DNA of 64,000 bases, taken from assembly GCF_946151065.1 (NCBI RefSeq), contig NZ_CAMGZA010000001.1, forward strand, positions 248,001-312,000, in the 5' to 3' direction. The first letter of the stretch is position 1. Each line of letters starts with the position of its first letter. The stretch comes from Microbacterium sp. Marseille-Q6965 (GTDB taxonomy: Bacteria; Actinomycetota; Actinomycetes; Actinomycetales; Microbacteriaceae). This document shows positions 14,258-23,771 of the stretch, one piece after another. Both the position numbers and the translations under genes were made by a program. Under the pieces are notes generated by a model, which worked only from the letters and a program-made list of their open reading frames with translations, was not told the DNA's origin and ran no database searches.

Positions 14258-15088
14258 TCACTCGTGGGCGATCGCCTCGCGCATCGCCGCGATCACGCGC
14301 GGCTCGTCGCGGAGCGGCGCATCCACGTCGCCCTCGGTGAACACCCGCACCTGCAGCACCGCCTGGTGCAGCAGCATGCCCAGGCCGGGCACGGCACGGG
14401 CCGGCCATCGCGCGGCGAGAGCGGACGGCCAGGGGCTGTAGGCGACGTCGAAGAGTGGGCCACCGGCCGCCGCGAGCCGATCGAGCGGCGCATCGGGCAC
14501 CGCCGCCGCACCCGGGAGCGTCGACACGGTCAATTCGGCGGGCTGCGCGGCCGCGTCGAACGGTGCCACGTCCACCCGCAGCGCCAGCCGCTCCCCCAGC
14601 TCCCGCAGCGCCGCCGCCCGCTCGGGCCGACGCGCGGTGACCGCGATCCGTTCGGCGCCGAGCTCGGCCAGTGCCACGACCGCGGAGCGCGCGGTGGCGC
14701 CGGCGCCCAGCACGCGCACGTTGCGCGCCTCGGCCAGGCCGGCCTCGCGCAGGGCCCGCACGATGCCCCCGACATCGGTGTTCCACCCCCGCGCTCCCTC
14801 GGGCGTCAGCAGCAGCGTGTTGACGGCTCCGGTCAACTCCGCGCCCCGGTCGCGCCACGCGGCGACCGCGAAGGCGTGCTCCTTGTCCGGCATCGTCACC
14901 GCCAGCCCGCGATGGGTCGCATCCAGCGACGCGAGCTCCGCCTGAAACGAGGCCGCGGGCACGCGGCGACGCTCGAACGTCCAGTCGAGGCCGAGCACGT
15001 CGTACGCGGCGCGGTGCAGCTGCGGCGAACGGCTGTGGGCGATCGGGTCGCCCCATACCTCGAGCCGCGTGGCGCGTCCGCTCAGCAT
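14258..15088 (-). CDS. aroE: Shikimate dehydrogenase
   Basis: It reduces 3-dehydroshikimate to shikimate with NADPH. The shikimate-binding motif [12 protein letters not shown] and the catalytic lysine in [13 protein letters not shown] are intact, and the nucleotide-binding glycine loop is [20 protein letters not shown] chose the ATG at 15088 ([15 protein letters not shown]), where ATGCTGA overlaps the mltG stop by 7 bases, giving 276 residues. Longer starts at 15115 or 15124 would extend it by 9 to 12 residues and cannot be excluded. Confidence 0.93.
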   Translation of the reverse strand: MLSGRATRLEVWGDPIAHSRSPQLHRAAYDVLGLDWTFERRRVPAASFQAELASLDATHRGLAVTMPDKEHAFAVAAWRDRGAELTGAVNTLLLTPEGARGWNTDVGGIVRALREAGLAEARNVRVLGAGATARSAVVALAELGAERIAVTARRPERAAALRELGERLALRVDVAPFDAAAQPAELTVSTLPGAAAVPDAPLDRLAAAGGPLFDVAYSPWPSALAARWPARAVPGLGMLLHQAVLQVRVFTEGDVDAPLRDEPRVIAAMREAIAHE

Positions 15089-16563
15089 CCCGCGTCGGGA
15101 TTCGCCGAGCACCATTCCTGCCACTGCGCCACGGCCTGCTGGTGCTCGGCGTACGTTTCCGTGAACACCGTCTCACCCGTGTCGAGGTTGACCGTGACGA
15201 AGTACAGCCAGGGGCCGTCGGCGGGGTTCATGGCGGCATCGATCGCGCGGTCGCCCGGGTTCGAGATCGGTCCGGCGGGCAGCCCCGGGTGCACGTACGT
15301 GTTCCACGGGTTGTCGTCCTCGAGCGCCTCCTGCGAGCTCGACGCGGTGCCATCGTGGATCTCGCCGTAGCCGTACTGGGCCGTCGAGTCCATCTGCAGG
15401 AAGCCGTGCGTCTCGGGGTTGGTGTCGTCCAGACGGTTCTGGATGACGCGCGAGACCCGATAGAAATCGTCCTCGAAGCGTGCCTCACGCTCGATGATCG
15501 ACGCGATGGTCAGGACGCGCTGACGTTCCTGCTCCGGCACCCCTGCCGCATCGAGCGACTCGATGGTGCGGTTCACGAGCGTGCCGATCACGTCCTGCGC
15601 CGTTACTCCCGGCTCGAAGGTGTACGTCGCCGGGAAGAGCCAGCCCTCTAGGCTGTCGGCGGCGACGCCGTACGCGCTCGGGTCGGCGACCGCGGCCTGT
15701 AGCTCCTCCAGCGGCATTCCGAGACCGTCGGCAAGGATCGGCAGGCTCGACTCGAGCGTCAGGCCCTCGCGCAGCTGGGCGGTGTCCTCGAGCTTGTTGG
15801 CCGGGTCCTCGAGCGCGCTGAGCACCGCCTCCGACGTCATCCGCTCCTGCAGCCGGTACGTCCCGGGGTAGAACGTGGGCGACTGGCTCTCACGGATCAG
15901 ATAGTCGTAGAAGGAGTCCTCGTTCAGCGTGACGCCCGCGGCATGCAGCCGCGGCGAGATGGACGAGCCGGTGTCGCCCTCCTCGATCGTGAAGATCACC
16001 TCGCCGGTCGCTTCACCGGGCTCGTAATCGCTCGGTCCGTCCAGGCCGAACTGCTCCATGATCCGCTCGCCGTACTGGTTCCATGCCCACCAGCCGCCCG
16101 CGGCGATCCCGCCTCCGATGACGGCCACGATGAGGAAGGCGACGAGACAGCCGAGCCCGCGACGGCGCCGGCGCGGCGGCTCCGCCTCGCCGAAGAGGTC
16201 GTCGAGCGAGCCCGCGGATTCGTCCCGTTCCTCCGCTTCCGCCGCGTCCGGGAGCGTGCTGCGCGACGCGGCGGGCTCGTCCGCGCTCCCGCCGACGATG
16301 GACCGGCCCGCCGGGACCGGCGCGGCGGTCTCACCGGTCGACGGCGCGTTCACCGGGCGGAACGTGTCGCGCGCCGCGACGGGGCCGCTCTCCGAGGCCC
16401 GATCGGGGATGCCCGGCCCGTCGTCGCGCCGCGGCGACGTTGCGGGCGCGGGCGGCCGTTCGTCGCCGGCCGGCGCTTCTCCGGAGCCCGCGGCGCGACG
16501 GGCCTCGCGCAGCTCGCGGCGCGACAGGGGGCGCGGCGCGTCCGAACCGGGGGTTTCGGGCAT
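15082..16563 (-). CDS. mltG: Endolytic murein transglycosylase MltG
   Basis: MltG cuts nascent peptidoglycan at the outer face of the membrane and is thought to release growing strands. The 493-residue protein has a long, disordered, Pro/Ala/Glu-rich cytoplasmic N-terminus (1-130), a basic RRRRR stop signal, and one membrane helix (about 137-160). An extracellular LysM-like region and a YceG catalytic domain follow, with the presumed catalytic glutamate in [14 protein letters not shown] and [11 protein letters not shown]. The long N-terminal tail is typical of Actinobacteria. It sits between ruvX and aroE, the standard order. Confidence 0.93.
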   Translation of the reverse strand: MPETPGSDAPRPLSRRELREARRAAGSGEAPAGDERPPAPATSPRRDDGPGIPDRASESGPVAARDTFRPVNAPSTGETAAPVPAGRSIVGGSADEPAASRSTLPDAAEAEERDESAGSLDDLFGEAEPPRRRRRGLGCLVAFLIVAVIGGGIAAGGWWAWNQYGERIMEQFGLDGPSDYEPGEATGEVIFTIEEGDTGSSISPRLHAAGVTLNEDSFYDYLIRESQSPTFYPGTYRLQERMTSEAVLSALEDPANKLEDTAQLREGLTLESSLPILADGLGMPLEELQAAVADPSAYGVAADSLEGWLFPATYTFEPGVTAQDVIGTLVNRTIESLDAAGVPEQERQRVLTIASIIEREARFEDDFYRVSRVIQNRLDDTNPETHGFLQMDSTAQYGYGEIHDGTASSSQEALEDDNPWNTYVHPGLPAGPISNPGDRAIDAAMNPADGPWLYFVTVNLDTGETVFTETYAEHQQAVAQWQEWCSANPDAGC

Positions 16564-16569
16564 GCGGAT

Positions 16570-17037
16570 CTACTCCTGAATCGACGGGACCGGCTCACCG
16601 GCGGGTATCCCGGTGCGCTTCTCGCTGTCGACGGCATGCTGCAGCAGCACCACGGCGGCGACTTGATCCACCATGCTACGAGAACGCTTCTGGCTGCGCC
16701 CGGACTGACGCAACGCGGCGTGTGCCGTGACGGTGCTCAGACGTTCGTCCACGAGACGAACCGGCCGCCCCGCGCGCGCCGCGAGCTCGCCCGCGAAGGC
16801 GCGCGCATCGGCCGTCGAGGCCGTGTCCTCGCCGCGCAGGTTCAGGGGCAGACCCACGACGAGCTCCATCGGCTCGTGTTCGCGCGCCAGCTCGAGGATG
16901 CGCGCGATCGCCTCCTCCGTGCGGGGCACGGTCTCCACGGGCACCGCCAGCATGCCGTCGGGATCGCACCGTGCCACGCCCACTCGCGCGCGGCCCACGT
17001 CGATGCCGAGTCGCACGCCGCGCCGGAACTCCGACAC
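16570..17037 (-). CDS. ruvX: RuvX/YqgF-family putative Holliday junction resolvase
   Basis: This RNase H-fold nuclease family is linked to pre-16S rRNA processing in E. coli and to Holliday junction cleavage in mycobacteria. The 155-residue product shows LGIDVGRARVGVARCD with the first catalytic aspartate, VVGLPLNLRG, and VDERLSTVTA with the second acidic site. The start is GTG at 17037 (VSEFRRGVRLG), with GGAGG about 10 bases upstream inside the alaS stop region. The alaS-ruvX-mltG-aroE order is conserved in Actinobacteria. Confidence 0.92.
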   Translation of the reverse strand: MSEFRRGVRLGIDVGRARVGVARCDPDGMLAVPVETVPRTEEAIARILELAREHEPMELVVGLPLNLRGEDTASTADARAFAGELAARAGRPVRLVDERLSTVTAHAALRQSGRSQKRSRSMVDQVAAVVLLQHAVDSEKRTGIPAGEPVPSIQE

Positions 17038-17039
17038 GC

Positions 17040-19700
17040 CTACAGCGCCTCCACCGCGGAGCGCACCGCGTCGAGGGCCGCGGGGATCGCGGCGGCGTCC
17101 TGGCCGCCACCCTGGGCGAGGTCGTCCTTGCCGCCGCCCCCGCCGCCGAGCACGGCCGAAGCCGCCCGGACGAGCGCACCCGCCTTCGCGCCGGCGCCGC
17201 GGGCGCCGTCGTTCGTCGCCACGACCACCACGGGCCGCCCGTTCGCCGCGCCGGCGAGGGCCACCACGGCGGGCTCCGAACCGAGCCGCTCCCGCACCTG
17301 TGTGACGAGGGAGCGCACGTCGTCGGCCGAACCCACGGCGCCGAGGTGCTGGGCCACGAGCGTCACGCGACCCGCGCGCGCGGCGCTCGACACCAGCTCG
17401 GGAACGCGCTGCTGCAGCGCCTGCGCCTCGTACTGGGCGATGCGCTTCTCCGCCGCCTTGAGGCTGGCGGCGAGTTCCGCCACCCGGGAGGCGAGCTGGT
17501 CCTTGGGGGTCTTGAGGGCGTTCGTCAGTTCTGCGACGAGGGCGCGCTCGCGGGCCAGCTCGCGGAACGCGTCGAGCCCGACGAGCGCCTCGACGCGGCG
17601 GTTGGAGGCGCCGACCGATGACTCGCCGACCAGCGAGATGAGCCCGACCTCGGCGCTCGACGACACGTGCGTGCCGCCGCAGAGCTCGCGAGACCAGGGG
17701 CCGCCGATGTCGACCATCCGCACCGTCTCGCCGTACTTCTCGCCGAACAGTGCCATGGCCCCGGCCGCCTTCGCCTCGTCGAGCGAGAGCACCCGGGTCG
17801 TGACCTCGAGGTTGTCGCGCACCGCGTTGTTGGCGATCTCCTCGATCTCGCTCCTCGTGGCCTCGGACAGCGCCTGGCCCCACGTGAAGTCGAACCGCAG
17901 ATAGCCCGCGCGGTTGAGCGAACCGGCCTGGGTCGCTCCCCTGCCGAGCGTGTCGCGCAGCGCCGCGTGCACGAGATGGGTGGCCGAGTGCGCCTGCTGC
18001 GCGGCGCGGCGGTTGACCGCGTCGACGACCGTCGTCGCGGCCAGTCCCACGCCGACCTCGCCGCGCGTCACCTCGACGGTGTGGCTGACGAGCCCGGCGA
18101 CCGGGCGCTGCACGTCGAGCACCTCGAGCTCGAACCCGGGACCGACGATCGTGCCCTTGTCGGCCACCTGCCCGCCCGATTCCGCGTAGAGGGCCGTCTC
18201 GGCGAGGATCACCTCGGCGATCTCGCCTTGCGTCGCCCGCTGCACGGGCGCGCCGTTCACGATGACGCCGAGCACGTGCGACTCGGTCTCGAGATCCGTG
18301 TAGCCCGTGAAGACCGTCTCACCCTGCGCGCGGAACTCGCGGTAGACGCTCACGTCGGCGATCGCGCGCTTGCGGGCCTTGGCGTCCTCCTTCGCGCGCC
18401 GCTTCTGCTCCCGCATGAGCGCGTCGAAAGCGTCGCGGTCCACGCCGAGGCCGGCCTCCTCGGCGATCTCCATGGTCAGGTCGATCGGGAAGCCGTACGT
18501 GTCGTGCAGGAGGAACGCCTGGTCGCCCGCAAGGGCGGGCGCACCGGCCTCCTTCGCCTTCGTCACCGCGGTGTCGAGGATCGTGGAACCGCTGGACAGC
18601 GTCCGCAGGAAGGTCTCCTCCTCCGCGAACGCATAGGCGGAGATGCGGTCCCAGTCGGTCTCGAGCTCCGGGTAGCCGGCCTTCATCGCGTCGCGCGAGG
18701 TGGCGAACAGCTCGGGGAAGGTGGCCTCCTCGACGCCCAGCAGGCGCATCGAGCGCACCGTGCGACGCATCAGGCGGCGCAGGATGTAGCCCCTGCCCTC
18801 GTTCGACGGGGTGACGCCGTCCGAGAGCAGCATGAGCGACGAGCGCACGTGGTCGGCGATCACGCGGAAGCGCACGTCGTCGGCCTGATCCGCCCCGTAG
18901 CGGCGGCCGCTCAGCTCGCTGGCACGGTCGAGGACCGGGCGCACCTGGTCGATCTCGTACATGTTCTCGACGCCCTGCTTCAGGAAGGCCACGCGCTCGA
19001 GGCCCATGCCGGTGTCGATGTTCTTCTTCGGCAGCTCGCCGACGATGTCGAACTCGGTCTTCGACCGCACGTTCTCGAGCCGGTCCTGCATGAACACGAG
19101 GTTCCACAGCTCCAGGTACCGCCCGTCGTCCGCGGCCGGGCCGCCGTCGCGGCCGTACGCCGGCCCGCGGTCGAAGAAGATCTCGGAGTCCGGCCCGCCG
19201 GGACCGGGCTGGCCGGTGTGCCAGTAGTTGTCCGCGCGGCCGAGGCGCTGGATGCGCGAGGGGTCGATGCCGATGACGTTGCGCCAGATCTCCTCGGCCT
19301 CGTCGTCCGTCTCGTAGACTGTGACCCAGAGGTCACGCTCGTCGAATCCGAGGCCGCCGTCCGACTCGCTGGTGGTCAGCAGCTCCCATGCGTAGCGGAT
19401 CGCGCCTTCTTTGAAATAGTCGCCGAACGACCAGTTGCCCATCATCTGGAAGAACGTGCCGTGGCGGGCGGTGCGGCCGACCTCCTCGATGTCGTTCGTG
19501 CGGATGCACTTCTGCAGGTCCGCGATCCGCGGTTGCGGCGCGGGCACGACCCCGGTGAGGTAGGGGATGAACGGCACCATGCCGGCGATCGTGAACATGA
19601 TCGACGGGTCGTCGCTCACGAGCGATGCGGACGGGACGATGGTGTGGCCGTTCTTCTCGAAGTAGTCGAGGTAGCGCTTCGCGATGTCCGCGGTCTTCAT
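17040..19700 (-). CDS. alaS: Alanyl-tRNA synthetase
   Basis: It charges tRNA-Ala. The 886-residue protein is full length: a class II catalytic core at the N-terminus (ERVAFLKQGVENMYEID), a tRNA-recognition region, an editing domain with the zinc site HSATHLVHAAL and CGGTHVSSSAEVG, and a C-terminal DHHA1/C-Ala domain ending in a glycine-rich GGGGGGKDDLAQGGG stretch. The ATG at 19700 follows the small membrane-protein gene by 75 bases. Confidence 0.98.
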   Translation of the reverse strand: MKTADIAKRYLDYFEKNGHTIVPSASLVSDDPSIMFTIAGMVPFIPYLTGVVPAPQPRIADLQKCIRTNDIEEVGRTARHGTFFQMMGNWSFGDYFKEGAIRYAWELLTTSESDGGLGFDERDLWVTVYETDDEAEEIWRNVIGIDPSRIQRLGRADNYWHTGQPGPGGPDSEIFFDRGPAYGRDGGPAADDGRYLELWNLVFMQDRLENVRSKTEFDIVGELPKKNIDTGMGLERVAFLKQGVENMYEIDQVRPVLDRASELSGRRYGADQADDVRFRVIADHVRSSLMLLSDGVTPSNEGRGYILRRLMRRTVRSMRLLGVEEATFPELFATSRDAMKAGYPELETDWDRISAYAFAEEETFLRTLSSGSTILDTAVTKAKEAGAPALAGDQAFLLHDTYGFPIDLTMEIAEEAGLGVDRDAFDALMREQKRRAKEDAKARKRAIADVSVYREFRAQGETVFTGYTDLETESHVLGVIVNGAPVQRATQGEIAEVILAETALYAESGGQVADKGTIVGPGFELEVLDVQRPVAGLVSHTVEVTRGEVGVGLAATTVVDAVNRRAAQQAHSATHLVHAALRDTLGRGATQAGSLNRAGYLRFDFTWGQALSEATRSEIEEIANNAVRDNLEVTTRVLSLDEAKAAGAMALFGEKYGETVRMVDIGGPWSRELCGGTHVSSSAEVGLISLVGESSVGASNRRVEALVGLDAFRELARERALVAELTNALKTPKDQLASRVAELAASLKAAEKRIAQYEAQALQQRVPELVSSAARAGRVTLVAQHLGAVGSADDVRSLVTQVRERLGSEPAVVALAGAANGRPVVVVATNDGARGAGAKAGALVRAASAVLGGGGGGKDDLAQGGGQDAAAIPAALDAVRSAVEAL

Positions 19701-19775
19701 GGGGGTGTGCTTCGTCCTTGCTGGGTGCGTGCGGGGATCGCCGCTCGGGCCGCGGCGTCCGTCTCGGGAGGAGGA

Positions 19776-19964
19776 TTACTCGGCGACGTCGCTGCCGAGC
19801 CGCGCCTCCTGCGCGCGATACGCGTCGGTCAGGCGGTCGGTGAACTCCGTGACGCGTGCGTCGATCTCACCGAGCAGCTCGTGCCCGCGCGGGTCCTTGT
19901 TCATGAGGTGCGCGGCGATGAATCCGCCGATGATGCCGAGCAGGAACCACACCACGTTCTTCAT
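19776..19964 (-). CDS. Small single-pass membrane protein between rpsD and alaS
   Basis: The function is unknown. The 62-residue protein has an N-terminal membrane helix (about residues 3-20, NVVWFLLGIIGGFIAAHL) and then a charged amphipathic helix (GHELLGEIDARVTEFTDRLTDAYRAQEARL) facing the cytoplasm. This resembles small actinobacterial YtxH-like or DUF948-neighbour proteins found next to alaS. The ATG at 19964 has GAGG 9 bases upstream. The position suggests co-transcription with alaS. It is too short for a confident family. Confidence 0.72.
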   Translation of the reverse strand: MKNVVWFLLGIIGGFIAAHLMNKDPRGHELLGEIDARVTEFTDRLTDAYRAQEARLGSDVAE

Positions 19965-20006
19965 GTCACCCGTCCTCACGTGATCGTTCAGTCCATCGTA
20001 TAGACA

Positions 20007-20040
20007 CGAAGGGCGCCGGAATCTCTCCCGGCGCCCTTCG
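20007..20040. terminator. Hairpin terminator downstream of rpsD
   Basis: A perfect 13-bp stem, CGAAGGGCGCCGG (20007-20019) with CCGGCGCCCTTCG (20028-20040), has an 8-base loop. It begins 13 bases past the rpsD stop on the reverse strand. The T-run is weak, as is usual in high-GC genomes. Confidence 0.75.
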
Positions 20041-20052
20041 CTGCAGCGCTGT

Positions 20053-20682
20053 TTAGCGCGCCGCGTAGTACTCGACGACGAGCTGCACGTCACACGTGAC
20101 GGGCACCTCGGCGCGCTTGGGCCGACGCACGAGCTTGGCCTGGAGCTTGTCGAGCTCCACCTCGAGGTAGCCCGGAACCGGGGGCAGCACCTCGGCGTGG
20201 CCGCCGGCCGCGGCGACCTGGAACGGCTCGGTGCTCTCCGAGCGCTCCTTGACGTGGATCGTCTGGCCCGGCTTCACACGGAACGACGGACGGTCCACGA
20301 TCTTGCCGTCGACCATGATGTGGCGGTGCACCACGAACTGGCGGGCCTGGGCGGTGGTGCGGGCGAAGCCGGCGCGCAGCACGAGCGCGTCCAGACGCAT
20401 CTCGAGCAGCTCGACGAGGTTCTCACCCGTCAGGCCGTCGGTGCGACGCGCCTCGTTGAAGACGATGCGCAGCTGCTTCTCGCGGATGCCGTACTGCTCG
20501 CGCAGACGCTGCTTCTCCTTGAGGCGCACGGCGTAGTCGCTGTCAGCCTTGCGCTTGGTGCGGCCGTGGGGGCCGGGCCCGTAGGGGCGCTTCTCCATGT
20601 AGCGGGCGGCCTTGGGCGTGAGCGCGACGCCGAGCGCGCGCGACAGGCGGACCTTGCGGCGGTCCTGGGACTTGGTGGTCAT
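20053..20682 (-). CDS. rpsD: 30S ribosomal protein S4 (cysteine-free form)
   Basis: S4 binds 16S rRNA early in 30S assembly. The 209-residue product has the S4 RNA-binding domain (MRLDALVLRAGFARTTAQARQFVVHRHIMVDGKIV). The N-terminus lacks the CxxC zinc ligands seen in many S4 proteins (it starts MTTKSQDRRKVRLSRALG), so this is the zinc-independent version. Here it stands alone, not in the alpha operon. The ATG at 20682 has AAAGGGAG 4 bases upstream. A leader of about 125 bases with several hairpins precedes it. Confidence 0.97.
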   Translation of the reverse strand: MTTKSQDRRKVRLSRALGVALTPKAARYMEKRPYGPGPHGRTKRKADSDYAVRLKEKQRLREQYGIREKQLRIVFNEARRTDGLTGENLVELLEMRLDALVLRAGFARTTAQARQFVVHRHIMVDGKIVDRPSFRVKPGQTIHVKERSESTEPFQVAAAGGHAEVLPPVPGYLEVELDKLQAKLVRRPKRAEVPVTCDVQLVVEYYAAR

Positions 20683-20820
20683 GACTCCCTTTCACGTGGC
20701 CGCGACTCTCGCGGACCGACGGACGTACAAACCCCTCTCCCCCGTGTGCGCGGCGTACGCCGGACTGCCGCCGGGGATGGCGAGATGGGATGTGCTCGGA
20801 TTTCGAGCCGATCCAGCCTA
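20683..20820 (-). promoter_or_regulatory. rpsD promoter and structured leader
   Basis: A TAGGCT -10 box at 20815-20820 predicts a start near 20808 and a leader of about 125 bases. Three inverted repeats lie in the leader: GCTCG-N5-CGAGC at 20794-20808, the 12-bp palindrome CGGCGTACGCCG at 20751-20762, and CCGCGA-CTC-TCGCGG at 20700-20714. This would suit autogenous control by S4, but I do not recognise a described motif. Confidence 0.45.
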
Positions 20821-20842
20821 TCAGACGGGGCTCGCCCGGCGC

Positions 20843-22096
20843 TCAGAAGCGGATGGCGTCGATGGGTCGCACCCGCATCGCGATCAGCGCGGGGACGAGC
20901 CCGGTGAGGGCTCCGACGCCTGCCGAGACGAGCAGCCCCGTCACGGCGGCGCTCATCGGGAACGCCACCGCGTCCTGAAGCCCCGCGAACAGGTTCTCCT
21001 GCACGATCGGCAGGCGCAGCGCGAAGATGGCCAGGACGATCCCGGCCGCGCCGGCGACGACCGTGCCGACGACGCTCTCGAGCATGACGGAGAGGAACAC
21101 GCGCGCTCCCGTCGCACCGAAGGACCGGCGCACGCCGATCTCGCGGATCCGGAACCGGGTCGTCACGAGCGTGATGTTGAGCAGGCTGAGGGCGCCCAGC
21201 GACAGCACGAGCACCGAGATGCCGCCGAGCACGAGCAGCAGCGGACCGAACGGGTCGTACCCCTCCTGCATCTGGGCGTCGTAGTCCATGCGGTACGCGT
21301 CGACGAGGTACCCGTCACCCAGGTGCAGGCCGAACGACGCGCGCATGGACTCCATCAGTTCCTCCGCCGTCTCCGGCGGGATCCATGCCTCGTACTGCGT
21401 GCTCGAGCCGAGCACCTCGGGGGCGACGAGCGCGGCGGCCTGCTCATAGAGGAGGTAACCCGTCTGGGTGTACTGCCCTCCCGTGTTCTGGTCGGGCGTG
21501 ACGCCCACGACGATCGCCTCGAAGGAGCCGGAGGGTGCGGGGGCGCCGTCCTCGCTCCACGTCTGCAGCTCGATCTCCACGCGCGGCGACGATGCCAGCG
21601 CCGGGGCGCCGAGCCGCTGCCACCAGCTCTCGTTGATCACCGCGGTCGGCACGAGCCGCGCCTCGTCCCGCTCGCCGAACCACGCGCCCTCGATCAGCGG
21701 AACCCGGTGCATGACGCCGAAGTCGGCGTCGACGGCCCTCAGTTCGGCCCAACCGTCCGCGGGCGGAACGGCCTCCAGCCAGGCGGCGCGGCTCGACCAC
21801 TCGATCCCGTGCCGCTCCATGGTCTCAGCGAAGGCGCGGTCCAGCACCGCAGCGTCCGGCAAAGCGCCCGTCTCCGGGTTGTACGCGGACAGGCTGACGA
21901 GCGCGGGCCTTCCGGAGCTGCGCTCCATGGATTCCTGGAAGCCCTGGTTGAGCATCTGCCCGAGCGCCACGACGGCGGTGAAGGCGGCCACCGAGACGGC
22001 GACGACGATGAGGCTCAGCAGCACGCGCATGCGGTGCACGCGCAGCTCCTGCCATGCCTCCGCCAGCGACGACGCCATGCTCGCGGCCCACCTCAT
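20843..22096 (-). CDS. MacB/FtsX-type ABC transporter permease
   Basis: This is the membrane part of a MacAB-like exporter. The 417-residue protein has one N-terminal helix (about 24-46, VLLSLIVVAVSVAAFTAVVALG), a large extracytoplasmic domain (about 50-280), and three C-terminal helices. The FtsX-family segment RFRIREIGVRRSFGATGARVF lies before the third helix. The ATG at 22096 overlaps the ATPase stop as ATGA. With the adaptor and ATPase upstream it forms a three-gene operon. The substrate is unknown; relatives export peptides, lipids or drugs, or act as mechanotransmission devices. Confidence 0.88.
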   Translation of the reverse strand: MRWAASMASSLAEAWQELRVHRMRVLLSLIVVAVSVAAFTAVVALGQMLNQGFQESMERSSGRPALVSLSAYNPETGALPDAAVLDRAFAETMERHGIEWSSRAAWLEAVPPADGWAELRAVDADFGVMHRVPLIEGAWFGERDEARLVPTAVINESWWQRLGAPALASSPRVEIELQTWSEDGAPAPSGSFEAIVVGVTPDQNTGGQYTQTGYLLYEQAAALVAPEVLGSSTQYEAWIPPETAEELMESMRASFGLHLGDGYLVDAYRMDYDAQMQEGYDPFGPLLLVLGGISVLVLSLGALSLLNITLVTTRFRIREIGVRRSFGATGARVFLSVMLESVVGTVVAGAAGIVLAIFALRLPIVQENLFAGLQDAVAFPMSAAVTGLLVSAGVGALTGLVPALIAMRVRPIDAIRF

Positions 22097-22818
22097 GCGG
22101 TCACGCTCCGCGCGATCGACGGTGCGTCGAGCTCCGGCTCAACCCACTCGAGCACCCCGGCGTGCAGCCGATACACGCGCTGAGCGCGCGCAGCGACGTG
22201 CGGGTCGTGGGTGATCGTGATGAGCGCGGCACCCGACTGGGTGGCCACCTCGTCGAGCAGGCTCATGATGACGGACCCGGTCTCGACGTCCAGGGCGCCC
22301 GTGGGCTCGTCGGCGAGGATGAGCCGCGGCGCGCGCACGAGAGCCCGGGCGATCGCCACCCGCTGCTGCTCGCCGCCGGAGAGGCGCTCGGGCATCTGGT
22401 CCATCCGCTCGCCGAGGCCCACACGCTCGAGCATCTCGGCCGCCAGCCTGCGGCGCCGCCAGAAGCCGCGGCCACCGTCGTACAGCAGCGGCATCTCGAC
22501 GTTCTCGCGCGCCGTGCGCCGCGGCAGCAGGTTGAACTGCTGGAAGACGAACCCCACGCTGCGGCCGCGCGTGCGGTCCCGGCGGCCGGGGCTCATCCGG
22601 TCCACGGGCACGCCGTCGAACTCCAGGACACCGGCCGTGGGCTCGTCGAGCAGGCCGAGGATGTTCAGCAGCGTCGATTTGCCGGAACCGGACCGCCCCA
22701 TGATGCTCACGTGGTCACCGACCTCGACGTCGAGATCCACGCCGCGCAGGATGTGCAGGGGCTCGGCATCGGGCAGCGCCACCGTGCGGGTCAGGCCGCG
22801 CGCGTGCAGGAAGACCAC
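22093..22818 (-). CDS. ABC transporter ATP-binding protein (MacB/LolD type)
   Basis: It powers the neighbouring FtsX-type permease. The 241-residue product has Walker A GRSGSGKST at 41-49, the signature LSGGEQQRVAIARAL, Walker B RLILADEPTGALD and the switch histidine in TITHDPHVA. The family-typical VGFVFQQFNLLPRRTARENVEMPLLY is present. The GTG start at 22818 lies two bases after the adaptor stop. It overlaps the permease start by 4 bases. Confidence 0.93.
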   Translation of the reverse strand: MVFLHARGLTRTVALPDAEPLHILRGVDLDVEVGDHVSIMGRSGSGKSTLLNILGLLDEPTAGVLEFDGVPVDRMSPGRRDRTRGRSVGFVFQQFNLLPRRTARENVEMPLLYDGGRGFWRRRRLAAEMLERVGLGERMDQMPERLSGGEQQRVAIARALVRAPRLILADEPTGALDVETGSVIMSLLDEVATQSGAALITITHDPHVAARAQRVYRLHAGVLEWVEPELDAPSIARSVTA

Positions 22819-22820
22819 GC

Positions 22821-23771
22821 TCAGGCGCCCGGCTCGTCGACGGCGAGGATGACCGAGGTCGGCACGTACTCGTACACCGTCTCGCCCTCCTCGATGCCCG
22901 CGACGATCTCGATCTTCTCGGCGTCGGCGATCCCGAGCGTCACCTCACGCTCCTCGGGAAGCCCGTCGGCGCCCGGCACGTACACGGTGCCCGTGCCGGC
23001 CGAGCCGAGCACCGCGGTGATCGGCAACACCACGACATCCTCCGCCAGGCCGCCCGCGATCGTCATCGTCGCGGCCAGTCCGGGGAACACCCGCACACCC
23101 TCGGGTACGGGGCAGCGTACGGTCGTGGTCACCTCCCCCGAGGCGCCCTCCTCGCCGTCGCCGCCCGGGAGCGGCGTCTCGAGCACGAGGCCGGTGCACG
23201 TGAAGGGCGCGGGTCCGTTGGTGATCTGGATGGAGGCCTCCGTCGGCTCGGCGAGGAGTCGGTAGCGATCCGCGGGCGCGATGGACCCCTGGACCCGGAA
23301 GCTCGCCGGCGCGATGGCGCCCACGCTGTCGCCCGGGGCGACGGTCGCGCCGCTCACGAGCGACAACGCGGAAAGCGTGCCGCCCTGCGTGGCGACGACC
23401 TCGCTCCAGAGCGCATAGGTGCTGCCGTCCTCGAGCGCCACGTCCTCGCGCACGCTCGCCACGATGTCGCCCTTGGCGACGACATCACCCACGCCGCGGA
23501 ACACGTCCACGACGACCCCGGGCTTGTGCACGGTGAGATTCACGGCCGGGTCGTTCTGCACCGTGGCGGCGACCTCGAGGTCGTTGCGCACGGTGTCGCG
23601 CCACGCCGACACCTGGGGCTCCGCGATCTCGCCCGTCGGCACCTCCCCGCCGCCCAGCGCAGGGGCTCCCGCGGTGTCGGGGAAGAACGCGAGCTTGATC
23701 AGCCCGACGGCGATCACGGCGAACACGAGGAGCCAGGCGACGGGCAGGATCACACGGCGGAACACCAGCAT
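22821..23771 (-). CDS. HlyD/MacA-like membrane-fusion (adaptor) protein
   Basis: It has one N-terminal membrane helix (about residues 6-28) and an extracytoplasmic part with a biotinyl-lipoyl-like split barrel (HKPGVVVDVFRGVGDVVAKGDIVA) and C-terminal beta domains (VVVLPITAVLG, YVPGADGLPEEREVTLG). The long coiled-coil hairpin of Gram-negative adaptors is missing, as expected without an outer-membrane partner. I chose the ATG at 23771 (MLVFRRVILPVAW, 316 residues, with AAGGGA upstream). A GTG at 23843 would add 24 residues with no ribosome site. It is probably the first gene of the exporter operon. Confidence 0.82.
   Translation of the reverse strand: MLVFRRVILPVAWLLVFAVIAVGLIKLAFFPDTAGAPALGGGEVPTGEIAEPQVSAWRDTVRNDLEVAATVQNDPAVNLTVHKPGVVVDVFRGVGDVVAKGDIVASVREDVALEDGSTYALWSEVVATQGGTLSALSLVSGATVAPGDSVGAIAPASFRVQGSIAPADRYRLLAEPTEASIQITNGPAPFTCTGLVLETPLPGGDGEEGASGEVTTTVRCPVPEGVRVFPGLAATMTIAGGLAEDVVVLPITAVLGSAGTGTVYVPGADGLPEEREVTLGIADAEKIEIVAGIEEGETVYEYVPTSVILAVDEPGA

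Noticed and set aside
20053..20682. rpsD as a damaged gene because it lacks zinc cysteines
   Set aside because: Cysteine-free S4 is a known functional variant. The length and RNA-binding domain are complete.
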